A stretch of 64,000 nucleotides of DNA from a virus. A program made the position numbers and the translations under genes. The notes beneath the pieces are model-generated. The model was not told the origin of the DNA and ran no database searches. It was given only the letters and a program-made list of their open reading frames with translations. The DNA lies in IMG/VR virus record IMGVR_UViG_3300028025_002044, positions 1 through 64,000 of that record. One strand, given 5' to 3'. Shown here piece after piece: positions 42,515 to 53,200 of this stretch; the first letter of the stretch is position 1; every line of letters starts with the position of its first letter.

Positions 42515-45500
42515 TTAGGTAAGTAGACGTAGCATGGTAGCCATCTGAGAAGAGATGTCTGACTGGCTATAAACATCACTGCCTGACATAAATCCCTTTA
42601 GATTGGCTGTAGCCTCTGCCGCGTCTTCCTTACCTATTTTCTCCTCGACCCTTTCGACCATATTTTTCATAAGGTCTCTGAGAGCCGGAGGAAGATCTGA
42701 GAACCTCACCTTTTGAGCTTGGTTGCTAAAAGGTAGAGGTAAGTTAGAAATGACCTTGCCAAGCTCTGCAGCTGTGGCTCGGACATTCTCCAATGAAATT
42801 TTGTTTAGGGACCCTTCGTCAAGTCGGTCTAGTAGGCTTAGTAGGTCCTGACCGGCTTTAGCCGCATCCTGATAGTCTCCAAGACCACTCATCTTCTCAA
42901 CTTCTCGAATCTGGCTGTTTACGTCAGACAGCTCGGCATCGCCAAGGTCTTCTTTTAATCTAGCTAGAACGTCTCGGAAACGACCTTTGATGTCACGCGG
43001 TTGATTTACTCCAGGAATAAACTTGCCAGGTTCTACGTCAATCTTGCCGTTAGCAACATCTTCGATATCCGTTGGCATGTCATCTATTGGAATCTCATCA
43101 ACCGCGAAGGTTTTTCCCAGGGCCTCCTGGAATGCAGCTAATCTATTGCGTAGATCCTCTGCACTTGCGGTAATAGATTCTGACTCTAGGTTCTTCCAGT
43201 TCTCTGGAACTAGGTGACGCTGGTTGAGCTGACGAGCACGCTTCTTGATGTGATTTCTCACAGACTTGCGGTCTTCAGCTTTTGAACGTCCATAAGCTTG
43301 AATAGCGTTCTTTAGGTCGTCTAGGTTTCGAATTGGGTACGAGCCGTCTGGAAGGGCCTTGCCTTCTTCAGCCAACTTGTTCCTGTCGTCGCGAGAGATG
43401 TATCCAAACTCTGACTTAGCTTCGTCAACCTTAGCTTTGAGAGATGCTACCTGAGCCTGAAGGTCTTCCTTAGGGGTAGTGATTTTCTCTAGGCGAGAAA
43501 TTCTAGAAGCCATCTCTGCAATAGGGTCAGCCTTTAGCTTAGCTAGAGTAGATGCACCTGCAGCAACGAGAGCCATGACGGCACCTGATGCAACGCGAGC
43601 ACGAGCAATCGGGAAGCCAGGAACGTTTACCTGACAAACTGCAACAAGCTCAAGGGCCCCACGGATTGGACGCCAGTCACCAGAAGGAGCTGATGCACGA
43701 AGTGCACGAATCTGCTCCGGACGAGCATCTGGACGTAGCGAACCAGCGACCCAAATGCCGTAGGCATCCTCCCCCGCGTGAACATCAGCAATTGCTGAAG
43801 CGGTGTCGTCATAGTGCTTAACGGCTTCCATTGCACTAGCCTCTAGAGAGGCGTGGCCTCCGGCAAGTGTAAGCTGACCAACTGGCATGTCCTTGCCAGT
43901 GTCAGTGCGTACAACACCAGTGTGGAAGTAGGCGTAGTTGCTCTTTGAGCGTGGTGGCTTAGTGCCATATGCCATTCCAATGTGGTCGACGTGCCAAGCT
44001 GCAATGTGACCAAATACTCTACCCATGTCATCAACAGTTAGAGGGGTTGGGCCTTTTAGCTTAGGGTTTTCGAACCACTCGGTAGGCGGTACGACGGGGA
44101 TTGCGCCAGCGACAATACCGCAAGCAACTAGTGCCTGAGCGTCCGCAGCATCCGCGTCGTCAACGTAGACTCCATCTGGAATCATGATTTCCTCCTGGTA
44201 GGTGCTGTTCATTGTTGGGTCGTCGTTTATTAGCGTAATTTTGCACTCTTGGAAAGCAGGCTTTGGTACTATTGTAGCGGCCATTACGCGGGCTTTATTT
44301 ATAGTAAGTTTCTTTTTGCCTATTTCTTTGTCGTCATCTTCAGACGAAGCATCACTAGACTTATCCTCGGTTGCCTCAAACTTGTCCATGTCGGCAGAAA
44401 TGCCGCGAATAAATCCGTTCTTTATAAGACGTTCTACTTCCCTGCCGTATGGCCCATTGTCTAGGACACCATATGCATTTCCAATTCCGTCATTGGTTCT
44501 TTCGACCATGTCGATTCGACCAACTACCACCGAGCCATTGTGCCCGTCGCCAGTTTTAATCTGCCACAAAAGCGGAAGAGGTAGCTCCCTAAGAGTGATA
44601 GAGCCCTTACTAAACTTACGACCATCTCCAGACTCTACGCCTTCAGGAATTAGCAAAGGAATGTAGAACCTAGACCCGCTATTCTCATAGTCAGACGAGG
44701 CTACCATCCCTAGGCGTTCCTTGGCTGATTCAGCTCTAGCGGATAGCTCAGACTTAGCGATAATTACTGACGTGGAGTTTATTAGTTCGGTGCTAAATAC
44801 GTTCCTACCACCGCGACGTTTTCCGTAGCCTTTTCTGTTGTTCTTGTCACCCGTCCACATCCCAGTCATTTCTTTGTGGCGCAGAGCACAGTAGCCTTTA
44901 GCGCGTGGGCCTAGGTACTTAGATAGGTTTCGTACACATCGGGTCCAGTCTCCGCCGGTACCCCAGCGTATCTTAAGTCCGCCTTTACCCGTGGTCCAGT
45001 AGCGGCGCAGCTTCTCTGCGTTTCCTCTATTTCTGTCTGCACCGCCGGCTGCAGTGACAGATAAAACTGATTTGAAAGTCTCCGCTAAAGGGCTATTTTC
45101 GTCAATAGAATCAAAGAATTTATTGCCAAAAGTGTCTATAATTTCTTGGTTAGGTCCCCACAGAACCATCATCAAGTGGTCCAAGCTAAAAATACCAGCT
45201 GCAGTTATAGTAGCGTCGTCCACCTGAGTAAGAACATCATTAAGAACGGTCTTGTCTAGAGGAACTACTGGAGGAGGGGTGGCAGACTTTAGGTCGTTTA
45301 AAGTTACCTCGTCCCTAATCCACTTTCCTTCATCTCTCTTATAAGTCATTGGCTCTGATGAAGTAGAGCTAGCTGGCACTAGCGCAATCAAATCAAGCAC
45401 AGCTCTAGGGTCGTCTTCTGCAACGATAGCCATGTATAGTGGCTGAACGTCAGAAGTTTCTGGCGTCATTTGATAAGCCTTTTTAGCTGCCTTTTTTGTT

Positions 45501-47137
45501 GCAACTGGAGCTGCAACAACCGGGCTAGCCCAGCCTTCTTCATCTTCAGACACCTTCGGCCCGCCCTCAGAAGCTTTCTTCCACCTAGTTATTAGCGGGT
45601 GTTCCGAGTTGTCCTTGATCTTTTTCTTTGACTCTTCTTCAGAGTCATCTGCTTCTCCAGCGGCAGTTAATCCTGCTTCAGCCGCCGCTGCACGCTGTGA
45701 TTGAACCCAGCCGGACCAGTTGTACAACAAGTCATGCAAATCGTTCTTGGTGAGAGACGGCAAAGTGCCAGGAATTCTTGCGTACGGTCTGTCAATAGGA
45801 GTCCTAGGCTCGCCTAAAATACCAGACAGGTCTAGAGGCTTGTCTAAGTCAGAGAAATGTAGGGGTTCCTTAAAATCTTTTTCTTCCACGGTGTCACGAG
45901 CCGGAACTATTTGCTTACTTCCGTCGCTTCCGGTAACCTCTACATTTCCGTTACCAACGTTAGCGTTTGTGATTGTTCCGCGATTGGCGCTGTTGTCCCC
46001 AATAACGACCCTTTGACCCTGCTTAGCGAATCGTCCCAAGGCATTTCTAGTCTGCTTAGTAGCGTTCTGAGAACGCTCTTCTGGGCTATAAACTCCGTCA
46101 TCCGGGTTAACTGCAGCGGCAGTAAGAGTGCTGTCAATCATTTCCCAGTCAATACCGGCAGCCGCAAAGATAGCTAAACCAGCCTCTTCTTTATCGATTT
46201 CTTCGATAGAAATTCGGCTGTAAGGCTTTTGGTGCAGTTTTGCGCAGACGATAATCGCTGAGTCCGGGTCGATTGGTATGTGAGACTTTTTTACCGTGTC
46301 GTATGGGTCGTCTAATGCTTTGTCATAGGTCCAAATGTCTGAGTCTATTTCTGCAAGGTCGTCCCAGCATCCGTCGTCCCAAACGTACACCGACCCGTCT
46401 ATATCAATTTTGTAGACTCGGTCAATGCCAGAGCCGTCCATTCGAACTCTGGCCAAAAACTCTGGAGCCGCAGACGTCCCAACATACATGGCTTTTCTAA
46501 AAGCATCTAAGTCTATGGCTTCGCTAGGGGTATCCTCTAAGATATATCCGCCAGCAGTTCTAGCAGCAGCTTTTTCTTCTCGCTCGACAATAGCTCTAGC
46601 CCAACGCCAGGCGGTGTCTCCACCCCAAAGTGCCCAAGCGATGCGACCGTTAGATGGAAAGTTATCTTCGCCTGGTGACCAGCCCTTGCCCTGCTTGTCC
46701 ACCTCGTGGCGTGGAAAGTATTTTGCGATGTGGCGAACTTTACGGATTCCAATTTGTCCGCCTCGAGCAAGAGTGCGTGCAGTGTTTAGACCTACCGAAG
46801 TTCCGCCCCTGTCGTGCTCTTTTCTCCACTCTAATGCCTTCTTGGCTTCAGACTGCGCACCCTTAGGAATGGTGTACATTCTGTCCCCACCCGAGGAGGT
46901 AATAACATTTACGTTCAAGTCTGAGAGCGATGCTCCAGCTAACTCGTATGCAGAGCTAGGAATCTCGGAGTGGTCTAAGGTAAACCATTCTCTAGAAGAA
47001 GAAAGCTCTTCGAGGTCGCCAGACTCCGTAATAAGGTTACAGTCTAGGTCAAGAACAGCCGCATTATCGCCAACGGCGAATAGCGCAAGAGAGCCATAGC
47101 TACCCATATATTGCGTAGTATTTTCGGCACCACTCAT
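42515..47137 (-). CDS. Prohead protease polyprotein
   Basis: A 1,540-residue protein. The start at 47137 is chosen because GGAGG lies nine bases upstream. Visible parts are a domain at about 85-190 (ALEWRKEHDRGG, HIAKYFPRHEVDKQGKGW, IAWALWGGDTAW); RNALGRFAKQGQRVVIG; a Cys-containing domain at 700-765 (RYWTTGKGG, DWTRCVRNLSKYLGP, YCALRHKEMTG); then an HK97-type S78 prohead protease with LPLLWQIKTGDGHNGS (His866) and RGISADMDKF (Ser914). After it come HIAAWHVDHIGMAYG (~1050) and a FGYISRDDRNKLAEEGK domain (~1240-1320, DUF6582-like). The protease would mature the capsid protein encoded next. The extra domains are flanked by TA-A/S motifs that might be self-cleavage sites. Confidence 0.8.
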   Translation of the reverse strand: MSGAENTTQYMGSYGSLALFAVGDNAAVLDLDCNLITESGDLEELSSSREWFTLDHSEIPSSAYELAGASLSDLNVNVITSSGGDRMYTIPKGAQSEAKKALEWRKEHDRGGTSVGLNTARTLARGGQIGIRKVRHIAKYFPRHEVDKQGKGWSPGEDNFPSNGRIAWALWGGDTAWRWARAIVEREEKAAARTAGGYILEDTPSEAIDLDAFRKAMYVGTSAAPEFLARVRMDGSGIDRVYKIDIDGSVYVWDDGCWDDLAEIDSDIWTYDKALDDPYDTVKKSHIPIDPDSAIIVCAKLHQKPYSRISIEEIDKEEAGLAIFAAAGIDWEMIDSTLTAAAVNPDDGVYSPEERSQNATKQTRNALGRFAKQGQRVVIGDNSANRGTITNANVGNGNVEVTGSDGSKQIVPARDTVEEKDFKEPLHFSDLDKPLDLSGILGEPRTPIDRPYARIPGTLPSLTKNDLHDLLYNWSGWVQSQRAAAAEAGLTAAGEADDSEEESKKKIKDNSEHPLITRWKKASEGGPKVSEDEEGWASPVVAAPVATKKAAKKAYQMTPETSDVQPLYMAIVAEDDPRAVLDLIALVPASSTSSEPMTYKRDEGKWIRDEVTLNDLKSATPPPVVPLDKTVLNDVLTQVDDATITAAGIFSLDHLMMVLWGPNQEIIDTFGNKFFDSIDENSPLAETFKSVLSVTAAGGADRNRGNAEKLRRYWTTGKGGLKIRWGTGGDWTRCVRNLSKYLGPRAKGYCALRHKEMTGMWTGDKNNRKGYGKRRGGRNVFSTELINSTSVIIAKSELSARAESAKERLGMVASSDYENSGSRFYIPLLIPEGVESGDGRKFSKGSITLRELPLPLLWQIKTGDGHNGSVVVGRIDMVERTNDGIGNAYGVLDNGPYGREVERLIKNGFIRGISADMDKFEATEDKSSDASSEDDDKEIGKKKLTINKARVMAATIVPKPAFQECKITLINDDPTMNSTYQEEIMIPDGVYVDDADAADAQALVACGIVAGAIPVVPPTEWFENPKLKGPTPLTVDDMGRVFGHIAAWHVDHIGMAYGTKPPRSKSNYAYFHTGVVRTDTGKDMPVGQLTLAGGHASLEASAMEAVKHYDDTASAIADVHAGEDAYGIWVAGSLRPDARPEQIRALRASAPSGDWRPIRGALELVAVCQVNVPGFPIARARVASGAVMALVAAGASTLAKLKADPIAEMASRISRLEKITTPKEDLQAQVASLKAKVDEAKSEFGYISRDDRNKLAEEGKALPDGSYPIRNLDDLKNAIQAYGRSKAEDRKSVRNHIKKRARQLNQRHLVPENWKNLESESITASAEDLRNRLAAFQEALGKTFAVDEIPIDDMPTDIEDVANGKIDVEPGKFIPGVNQPRDIKGRFRDVLARLKEDLGDAELSDVNSQIREVEKMSGLGDYQDAAKAGQDLLSLLDRLDEGSLNKISLENVRATAAELGKVISNLPLPFSNQAQKVRFSDLPPALRDLMKNMVERVEEKIGKEDAAEATANLKGFMSGSDVYSQSDISSQMATMLRLLT

Positions 47138-47223
47138 GTCTAGAATCCTCCGATAGCGGCGACAAGCCAATGGCTATTCATATAAACCTAATCTATTGTA
47201 TCAGTACTAATACTTTTGTTATT

Positions 47224-50200
47224 TTAATACTTTATCCTATAGGGGATTTGGTTTGCGTTTAGCTTTTGAAGCAGGTCAGTGATTTCGGCAGAGCTCTTGG
47301 TTTCGCTTAGTTTAGCCATATCAATCGATATGGCATCTTCATCGTTGTCCTGAGACTCGGCCAAGCTGGGGTAGTCAATGGCTTTACGGCTATCATCCAA
47401 CTCTACTGACTGCATAAACGAGTACCCCATTTTGGTGAGCTTGTCGCTGTGATAAATCTTCCTGTTAGTTAGTTTGTTAGCAAAGGCAAGTAGTCCGGTG
47501 GCTAGGTGACGGCGTTGGTAAGGTTCGTTGGTGTAGATACCGTCAATGTACATTTCATTTGCTAGACCGTCGGCCATAGGGTCGCCAATCTTAGTGCCAA
47601 ATGTGGCTACAGCGCCGGCTGACGGATTTGCTGGGTCATAAGCATCTATCCATATGTATGTATCTAGCGCCTGCGGGTCGTAGTCACTTTCCTTCAAAGA
47701 AACTTTGGCAGATAGTTTATATGGACGGCCGTACCTGTCTTTGTATGACGCAGTTATTTTGGTGGTACTCTCTACAACCGTAGGAGTCTCGCGCTCTGTT
47801 GTAGTAGCACCGTCGAAGTCTATGTCTAGATTTTCGGTAGCCTTTTCCATTATATTATCTTCACGCATGGCAGGCACCGAGAACCAGGAATCGTAGTGCT
47901 GGCGTCTAATAGATTTTAGGTTCTTTACCCTATTTGAATTAGAACCAAACTGTTTTTCGGCTTCGGCAATCATGTCTGCATATGACTTCAACTCGGCTTC
48001 TTGATAGTCCTGCAGCGGAATACCGTAAGGGCCTGAAGTAAAGTCATATGCTCGCTCTTTGTCTAGGTCTAGGTTCGGGTCAGCCGGGTCGAAAGGCTCG
48101 CCGCCAAATTTCATTAGCATAGGTGCAGCACTGTCAGGGCTGTCTGATTCAGTGGCAGCGTCTGCAAATCGCTTAGCGTTTCGGTCTACCTTAACATCCG
48201 TCATTCTAACTGGACGCTCTAGATATAGCCCATCTAGGCCCTTTACGCGGCTTAACGCAGTGTAAAGCTGGCCTGTAGCAAATGCACCATCTCCTAAATC
48301 AACCTTTAGATTGCTAATGGTTTTGCCTTGAAGCTTGTGGATAGTAGCTGCCCAGGCGAGCATCAAAGGAATCTGCTCATAGGTTGCTTCAGTAAATGGA
48401 GTCAGTTTATTGGTGACCTGGTTGCTAATGCTGTCTACTTGCTGACTGGCATCGTAGCCAACTTTATCCCACATGCTAGGGTAGACGTCATAAACGTTGT
48501 CTCCAACTCTAACCTTGACGTGGTCCTCTTCGAGAGCTACCACTTTTCCGATGGTTCCGTTTACCCATCTGCGAGCGGTCTTCTGGCCCTGACCAGACTC
48601 CTGATCTACGCTGTCTTTAGAAGAGCTAGGGGTGTCATTCCTGGTAAACATAACCTGAGCCCCAACCTTAAGGAAGAGCTTTTCCGGAGCAGGAAGCATG
48701 TCAAATGCTGGCTGTCCGGCACCACCAAACTCTCCGGTATATGTCTGAGATTTGACGTTTCCTAGCTTGTCCATCTCCTCTTGGTTAATTTCGTCGGCTA
48801 GAGCGTTAGTTGTAACGGCGTAGATTAGGTCATTAACCGATTGAGCCACTGGACGCATGCCAGCTTGATTGATGAAATCTAAGTCTTCCTGAGTAAATCT
48901 GCCTACTCGGATGTTGTTTAGGACCTTCTTAAATTCAGGGTCTGATTGACGGAACACTTCGCTAAGTTCATAGACTTCTAGAGGCTGGTCAACCCAAGCT
49001 CTGGCGTCAAAGAAGAACATGCTCCTGTAGTTCTTCTCCATGTAGTCCTTGAGCTGAACGTCGCGCTTACCTACGAATGGAGACAGCTGGTATACGTCAC
49101 CAAAACCAACAAACTGCACACCACCGAATGGTACGAATGGCTTGCCTTTTACATTCCTCAAAATTCTGTCCATAGCGTCTAGTAGGTCCGCTGAAACCAT
49201 GGATATTTCGTCTACAACTAGGGTGTCTAGAGCCGCTAGGGCAGCCCTAATTTTAGCCTTCTTTTTCGCATTTCCAATAATTAGCTGGCTTGCAGGAGTC
49301 TCGCCGTACACAATACCAGGCTTAAGTCCAAACAGAGAGTGGATGGTCGTGCCGCCAACATTTTCGGCTGCAGTTCCAGTGAATGACACTACAGCAATAA
49401 TTTTTTCAGTAAAGTCACGGAAGAATTTAAGCAAGAATGATTTACCGGTACCGGCTTTACCGGTAATAAATACAGGGCTCTTAGTGCTTTCTAGGTGGTT
49501 GTATAGCCACTGTTGCTCCGCAGACAGGTCGCCTTCTACAGTCGCCCGCTGTTCTTTATTTTTAACTGCAGGAATTTGGATAGGCGAGCCGTCTAAGTTA
49601 TTCTTAGGTACATAGTTCTCTAACTTAGACTTATCAAATCCTTCTGGAATGTCTATGCCTGACACAGGCTCGCCGTTGGCAATTCTCTTATCTAGAAGTG
49701 CCCCTAGAAGATCTTTCTTTACGGCCTCGACTAAGTTAGCGTCTATGAGCGGAAGCACACTCCAGAGTTCTCTAGCACGCTGGTCTGAAACCACACCTGA
49801 CTCTTGAAGAATGTCCTGAACTGTTCTTAGGTCGGCAGTAGTTGGAGGGTTTACAGTAACCTGAGTCTCTATAGAAGGAGAAGTGTTCTCCTCCCCATTC
49901 TCGTACTTCATAAACATTGGAGTGGTTTTTGGCTGGTCTCGTAGGTAGTCCAAGAACTGGTCTACGGTCATGTTGCCGACGTTTTCAGGGACAGGTCGCT
50001 GCTGGGTGACAGGAGCTTCCTGTATAGGAGCGTCCGATCTTTTTCTAGGGGCGGCCATTTTGTCAGCTTTTTTGCCGTCAATTTTTTTAGCTCGTAGGCT
50101 GTCAAACTTAATTAAGTATTCTGCTAAGTCTTTAGTTCCAGACTTGGTTAGGAACTTGCCCCTGACGGACTCGAGGACAGCTTTGTACACTGGCTCTGGT

Positions 50201-53200
50201 AGGTATCCCCAGTTGTATAGGTTAGTAGCCTTTATGAAAATTAAATCTAAGTCATCCTTAGTAGGCATCATGTCATCGCTGTGGAAGGCTAGCTCTCCGG
50301 GCACAACCGAGTATCTCTGCTTTTGGATAGGTAGGAAGTCAGACAGAGGGATATTCTCGAATGAGAAATCTCCGTTTTCATCAGCGATTGCAATAGTTAG
50401 AGCGCCCTTGGCAGGGAATCCTACAATCTTACCGCGCTTGTCTGTGCCCTTAATAACGCCAAACATCGTGTCGCCCACCAAGATTCCGTCGGTACCTGGA
50501 GTTATGAAGCTTTCGGTCACGTTTTCAATGTCCGCAGGGTTAGTGATTTTAAGAGTGTAGTATCGAATATCGCTGTAGCCAGCTACGCTAGGTAGACCTG
50601 ACTGCACTCTTCTAACACCCTTCTCATCGAATTCGTCATCAACAAAGAATCCGGTATCGTACGAGTCCTCTGAGCCGTCTAGGTATTTAACAATTAGGCC
50701 GGATGAGGTACCTTCACCAGGATTGACCATCTCTCCGTAGACCACGCCAATTTTACCGGTCTTCTTGTTCATAACATAAGCACCCGGGTGTAGCTGCTCT
50801 AGGTCGTACTGAGAAGTCTCCTCAGAAGAACTCTCTTCCGGCCTAAAACGTTCAGGCACACTCTTAGGCTCAACTTTTGATGACCAAACACGAGGCTCAA
50901 ATTGCATGAACATGGGCTTGCCCTGGCCAGTGGCCGGAGTAAGCATGTCTTCATTGTTGAAAATAAAGTACGGGTGGAATGAGTCTGGCCAACGCTCTGC
51001 ATTTGCTTCCTCGGTGTCAAATCCAAATGGAGCTATTGCCCAGCCCTTATCAAGCTTTTTAGAGTTTGAGCTAGCTACGTAGTTAGTAACTACCATTGTA
51101 GGTAGGAACGGAACGTTTGCCTCTATAGCGGCGGCTATACGGTGATTTCCGTCTAGCACAAATGCAGTCTTATTTGCAGGATTGTACGAAATAATTATCG
51201 GAGTTGCTGGGAGTGCGCCAAGTCCCATAGACCTGACCATCTTTTCGATTTTGTCTTTGTCGAGGTCTGTGTTGCCAGGCATTCCTGCTAGGGCGGATGG
51301 TTTTACGTAGCCAACGACCGAGTTAGATGAGCCTAAGCCGCCATCAGGGTCAGTGGAGATGTCTAGCCCATTATTGAACGAATCCGCGTAGGAAGCGGTT
51401 AGGTAATCCAGGTCTTGCTCGAAATTAGCAGCTCTAGTAATTCCGGCAGGAGTTTCAAATTCTCTGTCAGGGATTGACTCTGTAGAGACTAAGTCAGCTT
51501 CAATGTAAGTGCTGAACGCGTTAGGAATCTCATAGCCTTCCGAGTCAAGTCTAGGGGAACGGCTAACTTCTAGGACTCGAAGCTTAGCTCCAGCGTTGAG
51601 AAGCACCTCGCGCTCACCGTCTTTGTATGTCAGACCCTGAGGCATGACAATTGCATTTGAGCCTTTAGGGGCACGGATGATTAAGAAGAATCCTTCTTCG
51701 TTAGATAGGAGGCTGGCCGAGCCAGGACCAAAGTCGTCGTAAGCCACTACTGGAGACATACTGGTAGAACTGAATGACGGCAGTGTAATCTCATCGCCAG
51801 GCTGAGCATCGATTAGTGCATCGTGCTGAGCATCTCCCGGGTTTCCAGTAGAACCGTGGTAGAGATACATGTTTCTGTCTAGCTTGGCTTCAGGCTTGGC
51901 AAATGCAGCAGTCAGACCACGGAGCATCGACTCTGTCATGTCAGCAACCGTGCGAGACATTTCTTTGCCCTCGAGTAGGTTAGAAATCCATCGCCACCCG
52001 CTATAGCCGTAGTTCTTGAGGGCAGACTTTTCTTCAGCAGTAAAGATGTCTTTATCTACTGGATCGGCGTATGTCCTAGGCATGTCGTAGTAGCCGTCCC
52101 AGATTACAGGGTAGCCCTGCTCGTCGTCTTTCCACTCATCCGAGAAGTTCATGAACTGGAACTTAGGGTCTTGGAAATGTTTAGCTAGGTTGTATTTATC
52201 TGCTTTGCCGAATACGAGACCATCGTATGCACTCTTTAGAGCACCCACGTGAGCCATGAACTTAGTTTTTGCGAGCTCTTTTGTGCCTTCGGATGAATTA
52301 GGGTTATTCCTAGTAGATAGGTAGTCTTTTTCAGCATTTAAGGTGCTTGAATAGATGCTTCTAATAAATGCCGAGTCGTCTTCACCTAGGTTGGTGCCTA
52401 CCGGTGTCAGGCCGTTTTCATAGAATGAGCGGCGTCTGTTGAACTCTACTATAAGTTCAGGTTCTTCTGCAGGCTCAGGGAAGTTAGGTTTGCTGGATTC
52501 TGAAGAAGCCATGCTTATAACTTCGCGCGGGCGAACGCCAATTGGGTTCTTTCCAGCAATTTTTTCGTTATAGAAGTCGACAAAATCTCTTAGGTACGGA
52601 GGGATGACACCTTTTTCGGTAACCCACATGTACATGGCGTAGAAGTATTCTGCAAAGTTTTCTCGGACACTGGTTGCGCCGTAGTTAGACATTGGCTTAT
52701 CGCCAAATTTCTCTTCAAACTCCCGGTAGAGAGGCATGGACTCATCGCCCATATACAGTGAGCCAATTCCATGGCCGTATTCGTGAATTTGAGTCCTAGA
52801 GAACCTGTCTTTAGCGTCAGGTCCACCCATTACGGCATTCGTCCCCCCTACCTGAGCATTTTTGTTGCCATAGCCAGCGGTGCTTAATCCAAAGAATACG
52901 CCGTGCTCTCCAGCTGTCGCGGCAATCCCACCGACATCTTCATTATCAATTAACGTCTCGTAAGTGAAACTTCCGTTAGGGAATACAGTGTAGTAAGTCG
53001 GAACGTTGCCTAGATTGTTAAGCGCACCTAGAACCCTAGCATTTGCGACTATGTCTGACAGCATTTCAGGGGTAGCTATTGCATCTTTTACCCTGATGAA
53101 TTGGTTAGTTCCGTCTATCTGGAATACGCGGTATGTAGACTGGTCGCTAGAAGCTTGCTTAACCTTAGCGATAAAACCTAGTCTTAGTGCGTCAATATCC

